42,317 nucleotides of DNA. It comes from Archaeoglobales archaeon (lineage in GTDB: Archaea > Halobacteriota > Archaeoglobi > Archaeoglobales > Archaeoglobaceae). The stretch spans positions 1-42,317 of the forward strand of contig QMZC01000007.1 in the NCBI GenBank assembly GCA_003662995.1. Reading direction: 5' to 3'. Both the position numbers and the translations under genes were made by a program. A model generated the notes under the pieces. That model made no database searches. It worked only from the letters and a program-made list of their open reading frames with translations, and was not told where the DNA came from. Below, piece after piece: positions 23,746 to 32,535 of the stretch (positions within the stretch are counted from its first letter, which is position 1; the number at the start of each line of letters is the position of its first letter).

Positions 23746-23901
23746 ACTTTTAAAATATTTTGTGTTTTGAAATTGATGCTAAAACTGAGACAAACTTTTT
23801 ATTTCCTTCTGCTTGTCAAATTCAACTTGAATGGTTTCAGAGCAAATAACATAATCAAAAATGTTAAATAGTAATAGTGCATGATTAAATATGGTGGTTG
23901 C

Positions 23902-24327
23902 ATGCCTGAGAAGATGAGAGTGATATTGTGTGGCTACGACCCCATGCTTGTGAGGGGTTATGTGAAAACTGGTGAAGAGGCGTTGTGGTTTTATCTGCCC
24001 GAGGAGCTGGCGAATGACTACAATACCAAAGCGGGAGATGTTGTGAAGGGAACGCTTGAAAAGGTTTACGAGGGTAAGAATGGAACGATGACTGCTGAGC
24101 CAAACGAGAAGTTTGAATGGAAAATCTCGCAATTCAACAGAATGGCTGTTGTTGTGCCGGGTGATGTAATAACAAAGTATGAGCTGACAGCTTGGCACTT
24201 CTTGGAGTTGACTGTAGAGGCAATAAACGATCAGGAAGTTTATCCTGGAGAGACAAAAGCGAGGAAGATGTGGCCTGAAGACAGGCTTAAGCTGCACTTC
24301 ACATTGGACTACGTGCCACCAGCATGA
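23902..24327 (+). CDS. unknown protein, 141 aa, ahead of an MBL-TPR gene
   Basis: I chose ATG 23902 (MPEKMRVILCGYDPMLVRGY) because GGTGG precedes it; ATG 23881 would add seven residues. The protein looks like a beta-rich single domain, with strands such as EEALWFYLPEELA, RMAVVVPGDVITKYELTAWH and LKLHFTLDYVPPA. I do not recognise it. Base composition is more G+C-rich than the surroundings, like the CoA-transferase operon downstream. Its stop overlaps the next start (ATGA 24324-24327), so the two genes are coupled. Confidence 0.65.
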   Translation: MPEKMRVILCGYDPMLVRGYVKTGEEALWFYLPEELANDYNTKAGDVVKGTLEKVYEGKNGTMTAEPNEKFEWKISQFNRMAVVVPGDVITKYELTAWHFLELTVEAINDQEVYPGETKARKMWPEDRLKLHFTLDYVPPA

Positions 24328-25403
24328 ATTCTTGGAAAAGGCTGTCAGATAATCCAGATTCTTTTTTTTATAATATCTGGTATCTTGAAGGATATGAAAA
24401 TTCTTCGAACATCTACCTGATTGAAGGGGATTACCTAACGTTGGTAGATACTGGAAACGATTATACTGCCTTTTTTGAACTTTTTGAAATTTATAAACCA
24501 GAAAATATAAAAAAAGTGTTTTTGACTCACAGCCACAACGATCACACGTTGGGCTTGCTTGAGCTGGTTAGGAGCTATAAAACGTTTGATAACTTTGAAG
24601 TTATACTTCATAAGGCTTTTGCTGACAATTTAGGATATGTTATCAAAAAAATGAGTAAAACTTGCAAAATAACACCTGTTTTAGGAGGGGAAAAAGTAAA
24701 CCTTTCAGGAGTTGATTTTGAGGTCATCCACACACCTGGTCATACAATAGATAGCATTTGCTTGTATCATGAAGAATCCAAAACGCTGTTTTCAGGAGAT
24801 GTGGTCTCCTTCCATCCCATTGCTGATGAGATGATTGGGGGTAGTATGATCAATTTCATCTATTCCTTAAGAATTTTGCAAAAACGTGAAATCAAAAATA
24901 TACTTCCTGGACATACTTTACCTGCCTTTGCAGTCGGAAAAACAATTTTAAATAAGGCTTATAGAAATGCAATATATTTTTTCGATCCCGAGAAGATGGG
25001 GTTGGAGCTTGCAGTTGAACTAACAAAGGCTGGACTGCTTGATGAGGCGATTGTTGTAATCGACGATTACGTTAAGCAGGTAGATGAAGAGGAGAGAATC
25101 AACGCTTTAGGGCTGAAAGCTTCAATACTTGCAGACATGGGTAGGCATGAGGAATCGATAAAACTCTTTGACGAAATATCTGACAAAAATCCCAATGCAA
25201 TTTATTCTAAAGGCATGGTTTATTTGAGGATGGAAAAATATAAGGAAGCTTTGGATTGTTTCGATGAATTTCTAAAAATAAATCCAGATGATAAGAAGGC
25301 AAAACTTAGTAAGGGATTAGCGTTGTACAAACTCGGAAGGGTTGAAGACGCATTGAGTATCGAAGAATTCAACAAGTTTTACAAGGCTATTGAAAAGAGT
25401 TAA
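24324..25403 (+). CDS. metallo-beta-lactamase fold hydrolase with C-terminal TPR repeats
   Basis: Residues 25-210 are an MBL domain with the metal motif THSHNDHT (H69, H71, D73, H74), then VIHTPGHTIDS, LFSGDVVS and LPGHT supplying the other ligands. Residues 235-359 are tetratricopeptide repeats (INALGLKASILADMGRHEES, AIYSKGMVYLRMEKYKEALD, KAKLSKGLALYKLGRVEDAL). The pairing suggests a thioesterase-like or other hydrolase docked to a partner. It is coupled to the unknown gene at 23902 and lies 145 bases before the CoA-transferase operon on the same strand, so it may serve that pathway. Confidence 0.8.
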   Translation: MNSWKRLSDNPDSFFYNIWYLEGYENSSNIYLIEGDYLTLVDTGNDYTAFFELFEIYKPENIKKVFLTHSHNDHTLGLLELVRSYKTFDNFEVILHKAFADNLGYVIKKMSKTCKITPVLGGEKVNLSGVDFEVIHTPGHTIDSICLYHEESKTLFSGDVVSFHPIADEMIGGSMINFIYSLRILQKREIKNILPGHTLPAFAVGKTILNKAYRNAIYFFDPEKMGLELAVELTKAGLLDEAIVVIDDYVKQVDEEERINALGLKASILADMGRHEESIKLFDEISDKNPNAIYSKGMVYLRMEKYKEALDCFDEFLKINPDDKKAKLSKGLALYKLGRVEDALSIEEFNKFYKAIEKS

Positions 25404-25496
25404 ATGAAAGGTTATTTAATTAATTATTTAATTCTTAGAATTATATATGAAATCAGATAGCAATTGCTCCATTTTTCATAACAAAACATACCGATA

Positions 25497-25544
25497 AGTT
25501 TTTATAGGGTTTTCACATTATAATTAATGACATTCTGGAGGGAG
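25497..25544 (+). promoter_or_regulatory. promoter and RBS of the CoA-transferase operon
   Basis: A TATA element AGTTTTTATA lies at 25497-25506, and GGAGGGAG at 25537-25544 lies four bases before ATG 25549. The ribosome site is among the strongest in the window. The upstream 25404-25490 is A/T-rich with no gene. Confidence 0.55.
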
Positions 25545-25548
25545 TTGA

Positions 25549-27078
25549 ATGGCGGAGGAAGAAAAATATATTGAAATAGAAATTGAGGACATAAAGGATA
25601 CATTGATTCCAAGACCATGGCCAGTAACACCGCCGAGAAAGAAGGAAGAAATCTATGCACCTTGGGTTAAAGACCCTAGAGACCCAGAAGGAGCTTATGC
25701 AAGATTTACTGAAGGCGAAGAAGACGGATTGGGCATCACTTGGGAGAAGGCTGAAGGAAAACCATGGGCTCTGGATGGATTTGTAGTTATAGAGTGTAGC
25801 CTATGGGACTTCAATGCATCTTTCTGTGCATCGAATCTTGCAGAATTGGGTGCTAAGGTTATTAAGATTGAACCACCAGAGGGTGGAGACCCATTGAGAC
25901 ATCTCTACCCGTTTGGTAGAGAAGAGTATGCATTTGAAGACATCTACACTGGCGAAAAAGTAAGCCCTACGTTTTTGCATGAAAACAGAAACAAGTTCTC
26001 AGTTTGTATTGATTTGGAGAAGGAGAAGGGTAGGGAGTTGCTGAAGAGCTTAGTAACCAAGGCAGATGTTCTTATTGAAAACTACCCGCCTGGGCAATTC
26101 GATGAATGGGGGATTGGTTATAGGCAGCTCAGCAAGATAAACCCAAGACTTGTGTATTGCTGGATTGGACAACTTGGACAGTGGGGTCCAATGAAGGATA
26201 AAGTTTCAAAATTCGGGCAGCCGATGATTGACCCAATAGGTTTGAGCTGTTCAGAATACGTACATTCTACTGGCTTCCCACCTGATCAGTTGCCGAGAGA
26301 AAAGGGTGGTAACCCAACGAGATGTGGTGAATGGATGGGTAGTTACGCCTGTGGAATCCACGCGGCAGTCGCAATTTTGGTAGCTTTGTATTATAGAGAT
26401 ACCGTCAGTAATAGGGGGCAGTTCATTGAAATTACAAATGCTGAGGCTTACATGGAGGTTAACGACTTCAACATAAGCTGGTATGGGCTGAATGGTAGCA
26501 TAAAGGCAAGAACCGGTGGTTGGGATCCTTGCCTTAACCAGTATGCTTGGAACCCATGTAAGGATGGATACATGATGATTGGTGGTCAGACTGACAGGCT
26601 TTGGTACAGGATCATTCAGGTTATTGGTATGGATTTCCCTGAAGGTGCTAGGCTTATAGCAGAAGATCCATTCCTCAAGGAGATGGGTGCAAGAAATGCT
26701 CTTGAAGGTTTGGCTAAGACCTATACAATTACAGCACAATGGTTAGCTGATAACAACAGAGCTGAAGCTGAGAAGAAGTTGGTTGCAAGAGAAGTTGCTG
26801 CTGCCCCGGTGTTGTATCCCGATGAAGTTGCTGAATACGAGCAGTTCATCTATAGAAGACATGTAACAGAAGTTTACGATGAGCATTATGGAAGGGTGTT
26901 GGTGTCCAATTCACCATTGGCCCATCAACACAGAGCGCCTGCAAGAGTCAAGTGGTTGGGCAGGCCCTTAGGTTTGGACACTGCAGAAATTCTGAAGTAC
27001 TACTGCGGATTGGGACCAGAGGACCTCAAGCAGCTCGCTTTGGAGGGTGTGGTGAAGTGGTATCATGAGTATGAGTGA
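25549..27078 (+). CDS. class III (CaiB/BaiF) CoA-transferase, extended, subunit 1
   Basis: From residue 75 the sequence follows the family: LDGFVVIECSLWDFNASFCA, NLAELGAKVIKIEPPEGGDP, HENRNKFSVCIDLEKEKGRE and VLIENYPPGQFDEWGIGY. The catalytic aspartate is probably D228 (FGQPMIDPIG), in a local context unlike the usual YD motif. At 509 residues it is about 100 longer than typical members (about 400), with an extra charged and proline-rich N-terminus of 70 residues. Class III enzymes move CoA between carboxylic acids. With the next gene it probably forms a two-subunit enzyme, as BbsE and BbsF do for benzylsuccinate. The substrate is unknown. Confidence 0.85.
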   Translation: MAEEEKYIEIEIEDIKDTLIPRPWPVTPPRKKEEIYAPWVKDPRDPEGAYARFTEGEEDGLGITWEKAEGKPWALDGFVVIECSLWDFNASFCASNLAELGAKVIKIEPPEGGDPLRHLYPFGREEYAFEDIYTGEKVSPTFLHENRNKFSVCIDLEKEKGRELLKSLVTKADVLIENYPPGQFDEWGIGYRQLSKINPRLVYCWIGQLGQWGPMKDKVSKFGQPMIDPIGLSCSEYVHSTGFPPDQLPREKGGNPTRCGEWMGSYACGIHAAVAILVALYYRDTVSNRGQFIEITNAEAYMEVNDFNISWYGLNGSIKARTGGWDPCLNQYAWNPCKDGYMMIGGQTDRLWYRIIQVIGMDFPEGARLIAEDPFLKEMGARNALEGLAKTYTITAQWLADNNRAEAEKKLVAREVAAAPVLYPDEVAEYEQFIYRRHVTEVYDEHYGRVLVSNSPLAHQHRAPARVKWLGRPLGLDTAEILKYYCGLGPEDLKQLALEGVVKWYHEYE

Positions 27079-27087
27079 GGTGGTATT

Positions 27088-28539
27088 ATGAAGGAGGTAT
27101 TTTATCCCAACCCTAAGAAATCCTGGAATCCCGAACCCCCAGGAAGCTGGAGTTTTGAACCTAAGTATGACAGGAATCCTGATGATGGAGAGGACATGGA
27201 AAAAATACCATTCGAAGAATACTGCAGAAGGGTGTTTGATCCAAAGAAGATTTGGGAAAAGCCTGAGGCGTTGAAAGGTTGGAGGCATTTAAGCCAGACG
27301 ATGTATATTCTAAGCCCTCACGTTGGTGCAACTCTTGCAGAATATGGTGCTGAGGTTATCAAGTTTGAGATGCCCAGATTGGCAGATCCAATGAGACATA
27401 CAAGCCCATTCAATGAGGCTTATCTCTGGCCTGAGACTGATCATCGCCCAATGACTGGTACAGGCTGGGGTTACATGCATGCTAACAGCAACAAGTACTT
27501 CGTTACAATTGATTATCATGCAAAAGAGGCAAGGGAGATAATGGAGGACCTGTGGAAAATTGCAGATAGTTTAGCAGAGTGTTACAGGCCGGGGACGTTC
27601 TTCAGATGGGGAATTGGTTATCCACAAGTTAAGGAGGTAAATCCAAGGCTAATTTACACCTGGCTTGGAGGCTTTGGTAATTACGGACCGAGGAGGTATG
27701 GAGGTAGCTATGACATCCTTGGTCAGGCTGTTGGTGGATTAGCTGGTATAACCGGCTTCCACGAAGACTTTGGAGGACATCCAGCAAAACAAACAAACTG
27801 GGTTATCGACTGGTATTCCGGTTTAACTTCGCTAACCGGTGTATTGGCTGCAGCTCACCATAGAAGGAAGACTGGATTAGGTACGATGGTTGATCTATCG
27901 CAGATAAGCTGTTCAACAAGGGCAACTGGTTACACATTCCCATTATACGGCAGATTTGGTGTTGTTAGGCAGAGATGGGGCAACTGGGATACGCTGCTGT
28001 GTGTACATGGTATAATTTACTGTGGCAAGTCAATTGACCCTGAAAGCGATAACCCACAGATAAGGGATGAAATGAGATATGTTATGGTATCAGCATTCCA
28101 AGATGAGGACTTCCATGAGTTATGTAGAGTAATCGGAAGGTTGGATCTCTGGGAGAAGTACAAGTACTTCAAGGACAGAATGAATCCAAAAGCACAAATA
28201 GAAATCTACGCTGCCTTGGAGCAATGGGCTGCTGACAAGAACAGAAATCAGGTTGTTGAGATTCTGAATGAAGCTGGATTGCTAGCAGTCCCAGTCATGT
28301 CAGCCAAAGATTGTGCAGAATCTGAACACTTCTTGCAGAGAGGAAGCGTTTACTGGATTGATGACCCGATATATGGAGACATTCTCGTACATGGAGCAAA
28401 CTCAAAACTCTCAGAAACACCACCAAGGACAAAGTGGGTGTGGAGGCCGTTGGGTGCAGACAACATAAGAATCTACCATGAGTTGCTTGGATATCCATTG
28501 AGTAAGCTGAAAGCGTTGTATGAAAAGGGTGTAATCTGA
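27088..28539 (+). CDS. class III (CaiB/BaiF) CoA-transferase, extended, subunit 2
   Basis: The 483-residue protein has an N-terminal extension of about 65 residues rich in Pro and Trp, then the family blocks [80 protein letters not shown] with the canonical catalytic D209, and [14 protein letters not shown]. It starts nine bases after subunit 1, with GAGGTGGT as ribosome site. Subunit 2 has the normal active-site context and subunit 1 a derived one, as expected when only one subunit carries the main chemistry. The pair is conserved in layout but not in residue identity. Confidence 0.85.
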   Translation: MKEVFYPNPKKSWNPEPPGSWSFEPKYDRNPDDGEDMEKIPFEEYCRRVFDPKKIWEKPEALKGWRHLSQTMYILSPHVGATLAEYGAEVIKFEMPRLADPMRHTSPFNEAYLWPETDHRPMTGTGWGYMHANSNKYFVTIDYHAKEAREIMEDLWKIADSLAECYRPGTFFRWGIGYPQVKEVNPRLIYTWLGGFGNYGPRRYGGSYDILGQAVGGLAGITGFHEDFGGHPAKQTNWVIDWYSGLTSLTGVLAAAHHRRKTGLGTMVDLSQISCSTRATGYTFPLYGRFGVVRQRWGNWDTLLCVHGIIYCGKSIDPESDNPQIRDEMRYVMVSAFQDEDFHELCRVIGRLDLWEKYKYFKDRMNPKAQIEIYAALEQWAADKNRNQVVEILNEAGLLAVPVMSAKDCAESEHFLQRGSVYWIDDPIYGDILVHGANSKLSETPPRTKWVWRPLGADNIRIYHELLGYPLSKLKALYEKGVI

Positions 28540-28550
28540 GGTGGTTAAAA

Positions 28551-29048
28551 ATGGCGTATGTATTAAAATGTGATTGCGGAGCTTACAACTACCTTGACCC
28601 ATACTACTTCTGGAACTGGGAGGGCAAAGTGAAGTGTGCTGGGTGCGACAAGGTTTACAAGATAAAACTAATCAATGGAAAGGTTGTTGATGGACCAACA
28701 GTTGTTGATGAGGACTACGATGTCATGCCATTACTTGCAGACTTCCCAGATAAAGGCTATTACTACGAATATCCGTCAAACAATCCTTACGTAAAACCTG
28801 GCACACCCGGCAGAACAAGACCGTATAATTGCCTGATGAGAAATCCTGAGACGTACACTGGAACTGCTACGATGTGCAAGCAGAGTCTGAGAGGCAAATT
28901 CGTCAGAGCGTGGGGGCCACAGCCAAAGAAGCATGGATTTGTTGACTCAAGAAGGTTTGTTTGGATCAGCAGAACAAAGAGTGAGGACGTTTGGATGAAA
29001 GACGAATATCCGGGAAAGCCAGTGTATGGTAAACTAAAGGAGGAGTGA
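28551..29048 (+). CDS. zinc-ribbon-type protein of the CoA-transferase operon
   Basis: The N-terminal 40 residues hold C7, C9, C29 and C32 (LKCDCGAYNYLDPYYFWNWE, KVKCAGCDKVYKI), a metal-binding ribbon. The remainder is rich in Tyr, Pro and Trp with no known domain I can name. It starts 11 bases after subunit 2 behind GAGGTGG. A small zinc-finger partner also occurs in the toluene pathway thiolase BbsAB, but I cannot show homology. It is probably a structural or regulatory subunit for an enzyme in this pathway. Confidence 0.7.
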   Translation: MAYVLKCDCGAYNYLDPYYFWNWEGKVKCAGCDKVYKIKLINGKVVDGPTVVDEDYDVMPLLADFPDKGYYYEYPSNNPYVKPGTPGRTRPYNCLMRNPETYTGTATMCKQSLRGKFVRAWGPQPKKHGFVDSRRFVWISRTKSEDVWMKDEYPGKPVYGKLKEE

Positions 29049-29052
29049 TAGA

Positions 29053-29337
29053 ATGACGGAACACATCCAATATAGTTTTCCCGGACCCGATGCAGGACCG
29101 AAACCACCAATAATGTTTCCTGAACAAGTAGAATACGTGAAGCAGTTCCCACATGTTTGTAAGGATTGCAAATGGTTAAAACCAATTGCTCCTGGCACAG
29201 TATTTCCACCAGCAGATTTGGTGGGCTACTGCAAGATAATTCATTGGCCCTTTTACTGGTGTGTTAGTAAGTACGTTATCGTTAAGAAGTGCAAGTGGTT
29301 TGAGCCGAGAAGTGATGATCAAATCTTAAAAGTTTAA
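29053..29337 (+). CDS. small five-cysteine protein, possible Fe-S or zinc subunit
   Basis: The 94-residue protein has C36, C39, C60, C70 and C80 in the pattern CKDCKWLKP, GYCKIIHWPFYWC and KKCKWFEP. This resembles the small HiPIP-like [4Fe-4S] subunits of glycyl-radical enzymes such as benzylsuccinate synthase beta and gamma, where CxxC-K-W/Y-F motifs recur. No glycyl-radical enzyme gene is in this window. It lies four bases after the zinc-ribbon gene's stop, in the same operon. Confidence 0.7.
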   Translation: MTEHIQYSFPGPDAGPKPPIMFPEQVEYVKQFPHVCKDCKWLKPIAPGTVFPPADLVGYCKIIHWPFYWCVSKYVIVKKCKWFEPRSDDQILKV

Positions 29338-29360
29338 TTTTTTATTTTTTTGTGAAAGTT

Positions 29361-29501
29361 ATGAAAAATCCCTGCATCTACGATACTGTTATTGAGTGTC
29401 CTGAAGATCAAAGTGCAGAGGATTTTGAGGAGAAGTGTAGAAAATGTCCGATAATGCAGGCTTTAAAAGAGATGAAAGAGTGTGGTAGTGTAGAATGGTG
29501 A
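29361..29501 (+). CDS. 46-aa cysteine-rich micro-protein
   Basis: An ORF from ATG 29361 to TGA 29499-29501 encodes 46 residues with C5, C13, C26, C29 and C41 (MKNPCIYDTVIECPEDQ, EEKCRKCPIMQ). The CX2C pair and the spacing suggest a metal-binding mini-domain. GTGAAAG precedes the start. It lies 23 bases after the five-cysteine protein gene and 17 bases before the next gene, so it is probably part of the same transcript. Confidence 0.6.
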   Translation: MKNPCIYDTVIECPEDQSAEDFEEKCRKCPIMQALKEMKECGSVEW

Positions 29502-29518
29502 TGTGATTAGGTGGTATC

Positions 29519-29833
29519 ATGAACGAGGAAGATGTTGAGATGGGAAATATGGAGAATATGGAGAAAAGGATTGAAGAACTTAGAGAGGAGCTTGAAGAAG
29601 TTAAAAAGATGGTGTTAAAGTGGTTTGAAGGCTACAAGGAATGGGCTGATGAGATGGCTGTGGAGATGTTTGTTGACGATTTGGATGTTGTGGATCCATA
29701 CGTAAGAAGACTCTATGACTTGGGTGCGATAAGCAGAGATGAATACTTTCAGTTTCTGGCTTTCTGTGACAATTTAGTTGATGAGTTGAAAAAACTGGCT
29801 GGAATTGAAACGATAGACTGGAGGTTTAGATAG
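29519..29833 (+). CDS. coiled-coil protein, 104 aa
   Basis: Residues 10-50 are a highly charged coiled coil (MEKRIEELREELEEVKKMVL) followed by a helical part (VVDPYVRRLYDLGAISRDEY, FLAFCDNLVDELKKLAG). I do not recognise a family. It follows the 46-residue protein by 17 bases with AGGTGG before the ATG, and is the last gene of the accessory operon. It could be a scaffold or assembly factor. Confidence 0.65.
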   Translation: MNEEDVEMGNMENMEKRIEELREELEEVKKMVLKWFEGYKEWADEMAVEMFVDDLDVVDPYVRRLYDLGAISRDEYFQFLAFCDNLVDELKKLAGIETIDWRFR

Positions 29834-29868
29834 TTTTGGCGATATTTCTTATCTCTAAATTTAGCAAA

Positions 29869-30285
29869 TCATTGATGTAATTCCTTTTCATCTGCTTTTA
29901 AAACAGCTAAAAATATGTTGGCTTTGAGTGTAGCCTCAAAATATCTTTTGTCAGGCTCTAAAACTGCAAATTTTTTTGGAATAGGGATACACAAAAATTC
30001 GTTGCACTGATATTTATACCTACCAACTTTATCCATAAGTATATCTACCTCATTCGGCTTGTCTCGTGAAGAAGTTATGTAAATCCTGCAATCCTTATTC
30101 TCTTTAATCAAATCAATGATATAATCAATTGGATATTTGTTTAACAACGCATAGCATATGTTTTCGGCAATCTTGATTTGAGGCAAATCAACATCAAGAC
30201 GTTCCATCTCATCATAAGTAAGAGTAATCAAAGATAAACTTTTCCAATTTTGGAAGTTTTTCGTCAACTGCAAAAGTATGTTCAA
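29869..30285 (-). CDS. unknown protein, 138 aa
   Basis: The sequence shows alternating strands and helices ([55 protein letters not shown]), compatible with a small alpha/beta domain, but no family is recognisable. The start is uncertain: ATG 30285 or ATG 30207 ([20 protein letters not shown]), with TGATGAG directly before the second. Starting at 30285 would overlap the 5' region of moaC, so the shorter form may be right. Confidence 0.5.
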   Translation of the reverse strand: MNILLQLTKNFQNWKSLSLITLTYDEMERLDVDLPQIKIAENICYALLNKYPIDYIIDLIKENKDCRIYITSSRDKPNEVDILMDKVGRYKYQCNEFLCIPIPKKFAVLEPDKRYFEATLKANIFLAVLKADEKELHQ

Positions 30286-30324
30286 AATTGCAAAGGTTTA
30301 TTTAAAATCAAACCTACTATATTC

Positions 30325-30786
30325 ATGCTCTCTCACATTGAAAATGATCGAGTAAGGATGGTTGATATTACCCAAAAGGAGGAGGTTTTGAGGATAGCTG
30401 AAGCGGAGGGGTTTATCAGGTTGAAAGAAGATACCATCAAAGCTGTTATTGAAAATAAAATTGCTAAGGGTAACGTGCTTGCAACATCAAACGTTGCAGC
30501 GGTTTTGGCTGTTAAGAAAACTCCTGAATTAATCCCAATGTGTCACCCCATCCCAATTACATCTGTGAATGTGTCATTTGATGTCGAAAACAATGGGATT
30601 AGGGCAAGATGTATTGTGAAAGCTGTAAGTAAAACCGGTGTGGAGATGGAGGCTTTGACTGGAGTAAGCACAGCATTGCTCACGATATGGGACATGGTCA
30701 AGTCGATGGAGAAGGAGAATGGAGGCTATCCAACAACAGCAATTGAATACATCAAGGTTGTAAGGAAAGAGAAAACCAAATGGTGA
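30325..30786 (+). CDS. moaC: cyclic pyranopterin monophosphate synthase MoaC
   Basis: The MoaC motifs are [50 protein letters not shown] and [16 protein letters not shown]. MoaC turns the MoaA product into cyclic pyranopterin monophosphate for molybdopterin or tungstopterin. I chose ATG 30325 because the family begins at about [16 protein letters not shown] and a TATA-like TTTATTTAAAA at 30297-30307 lies just upstream, giving a leaderless message. Confidence 0.92.
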   Translation: MLSHIENDRVRMVDITQKEEVLRIAEAEGFIRLKEDTIKAVIENKIAKGNVLATSNVAAVLAVKKTPELIPMCHPIPITSVNVSFDVENNGIRARCIVKAVSKTGVEMEALTGVSTALLTIWDMVKSMEKENGGYPTTAIEYIKVVRKEKTKW

Positions 30787-30802
30787 TTAGTTGGTGATTA
30801 GT
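30781..30802 (+). repeat. 11-bp tandem duplication carrying stop and RBS
   Basis: TGGTGATTAGT occurs twice in a row (30781-30791 and 30792-30802). The first copy contains the moaC stop (TGA 30784-30786). The second supplies GGTGA, six bases before ATG 30804 of the PhoU-like gene. Confidence 0.8.
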
Positions 30803-30803
30803 T

Positions 30804-31442
30804 ATGTTTGGGAAGTTGAGAAAGCTCGTTCTTGGTGGTGAAAAAGAAAATCAGGTTATAGAAAAGATGAGAGAACACCTCAGTTACGTCAAAGAGGCTA
30901 ACGAATTGCTCAAGGTTATGATTGAGAAAGACGATAAGGAGTTGGCCAGAGAGATATGCGAACTTGAGAAACACGGTGACATTGTAAGGAGAGATATAGC
31001 TTTGTTCTTGTATGAGGGTGCCTTCATTCCCGGATTAAGGGCAAATTTGTACAGATTTGCGGAAATCGTTGATGAGATTATTGACGAGGTTGAAGATACA
31101 TCCATGGCTTACATCTTGATACCAAAGCTTGACGATGACATACGTAAGGATTGCTTAAGAGTGGCAGACATCAATGTCAAAATGAGTGACGATTTGATAG
31201 CCACATTTGAGTGTTTGCAAAACGCATGTGAATTGAAGGATAAAACACTTGTAATTAGAGTTAGGGAGGAAGAAGTGGACGGTATTAAGGGACAACTTTA
31301 CAAAAAGATGATAAAAAAGGACGTTAGGAGTTACTGGGAAGGTGAAACTCTTTCAAATTTCATACGCCACCTTGTAAACATAAGTGACTTGATAGAAGAT
31401 GCTGCCGATATAATCCAGATTTTGAATGTCAGTCTGAGTTAG
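30804..31442 (+). CDS. PhoU-like DUF47 protein
   Basis: The 212-residue all-helical protein matches the DUF47/TIGR00153 family: MREHLSYVKEANELLKVMIE, KDDKELAREICELEKHGDIV, EIVDEIIDEVEDTSMAYILI and the last NISDLIEDAADIIQIL. Members usually accompany a Pit-type phosphate transporter and may regulate it. No transporter gene is adjacent, and moaC lies directly upstream, so the partner must be elsewhere. Confidence 0.85.
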   Translation: MFGKLRKLVLGGEKENQVIEKMREHLSYVKEANELLKVMIEKDDKELAREICELEKHGDIVRRDIALFLYEGAFIPGLRANLYRFAEIVDEIIDEVEDTSMAYILIPKLDDDIRKDCLRVADINVKMSDDLIATFECLQNACELKDKTLVIRVREEEVDGIKGQLYKKMIKKDVRSYWEGETLSNFIRHLVNISDLIEDAADIIQILNVSLS

Positions 31443-31522
31443 GGTTGAAAGAGTTTGGCGTATCCACCAAATCGGAACAAATCAAAAGAAACCATTTTAT
31501 ACTGCATTTTTTACAATAAAAC

Positions 31523-32236
31523 ATGGAATTGGAGATAGCTGGCAAAAAATTCGATGCTGAAATAAGACATGCAAAAGATTTACTACCCGTTTTGGCTTAT
31601 CCGAATGAGCTGAAAAACGACTTTTCAGCTTACTACATGTTCAGAGACTCTTATTATTCAAGGGAGGACTGGGAGAAAATTAAGAAGTACAATTTGAGGT
31701 ATGACATAACGTTTATTCCTGCCAACAAAGTTGGCAAGGAGTTCATTAAAACTTATGGACATTATCATCCAGAAGCGGAAAACGGGTTCAGTTATGCTGA
31801 GATATATGAAGTGTTGGAGGGGGAGGCATTGTTTGTAGTGCAGAGAGAGAAAGATGGCAAAATAGAAGATGTTATTGTTGTAGAGGCTAAGAAGGGTGAT
31901 AAGATCATTGTTCCACCAAATTACGGGCATGTGACAATCAATCCTTCAGAAAAAGAATTAAAGACCGCAAACTGGGTTTGCAGGAATTTTACCTCAATTT
32001 ATGAGCCTTATACTGAAAGGAGGGGGGCTTGCTACTACTACACAACAGATGGGTGGGTTAGGAATGAGAATTACGCACACATTCCAGAAATCAGATTTGC
32101 CAAGCCAAAATACGACTTTTTAATTGACAGAGATACAGAAATGTATGAACTTGTGAAGGACATCGAGAAATTGGAGTTTCTTTGGAGACCTGCCAAGCAT
32201 AGGGATTTGTTTGATAGGGTTTTTGAGTTCGAGTAG
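31523..32236 (+). CDS. pgiA: cupin-type glucose-6-phosphate isomerase
   Basis: The metal site YGHYHPEAENGFSYAEIYEV supplies His-x-His and Glu ligands, and PPNYGHVTINPSEKEL supplies the last histidine, as in archaeal cupin PGI. The enzyme interconverts glucose-6-phosphate and fructose-6-phosphate and uses iron or manganese. At 237 residues it is slightly longer than the 190-residue Pyrococcus type, with a C-terminal extension (FLWRPAKHRDLFDRVFEF). A leaderless or short-leader start at 31523 is plausible. Confidence 0.9.
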   Translation: MELEIAGKKFDAEIRHAKDLLPVLAYPNELKNDFSAYYMFRDSYYSREDWEKIKKYNLRYDITFIPANKVGKEFIKTYGHYHPEAENGFSYAEIYEVLEGEALFVVQREKDGKIEDVIVVEAKKGDKIIVPPNYGHVTINPSEKELKTANWVCRNFTSIYEPYTERRGACYYYTTDGWVRNENYAHIPEIRFAKPKYDFLIDRDTEMYELVKDIEKLEFLWRPAKHRDLFDRVFEFE

Positions 32237-32274
32237 TCTTTATCGCTTAAATTCTATCTTTTTTAGATTCTGTT

Positions 32275-32535
32275 TTTAGTATTTGGATTTGTGTTATTCT
32301 GCATCAGTCGTATCCACTTTAACACAACTTGTCTACAATGAATTTCGGTTTGTTTTCAAACTTCTTTACTTTTCCATACTGCTGTTTTAGAGACTGGATG
32401 AGGCTTTTGAGGATTCTCGCAGTTCTTCTTACCGAGGATGTTTTATGGCAGTTGCTATACCTACTTTTATTTCAGTAGATATTTGTTTCTTTCGAAGATT
32501 TTTAGCTCTTCTGCAATTTCCTTTACTTTTAACAT
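32275..32535 (-). pseudogene. decayed N-terminal part of a transposase
   Basis: The 437-base gap 32237-32673 has no intact gene. The minus strand from ATG 32535 reads MLKVKEIAEELKIFERNKYL, then after a frameshift TEIKVGIATAIKHP and after another SSVRRTARILKSLIQSLKQQ and KKFENKPKFIVD before stops. This looks like the helix-turn-helix N-terminal half of an archaeal DDE transposase, possibly of the same kind as the DDE remnant at 8141. No terminal repeats are obvious. The rest of the gap is A/T-rich with a TATA-like run near 32555-32570 and nothing else I can name. Confidence 0.4.

Noticed and set aside
23779-24297. Minus-strand 172-residue ORF
   Set aside because: It lies opposite the plus-strand gene with a ribosome site and coupled downstream gene; composition is not protein-like.
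26251-26739. Minus-strand 162-residue ORF within the CoA-transferase gene
   Set aside because: The plus strand encodes an unbroken CaiB/BaiF protein with family motifs across this stretch.
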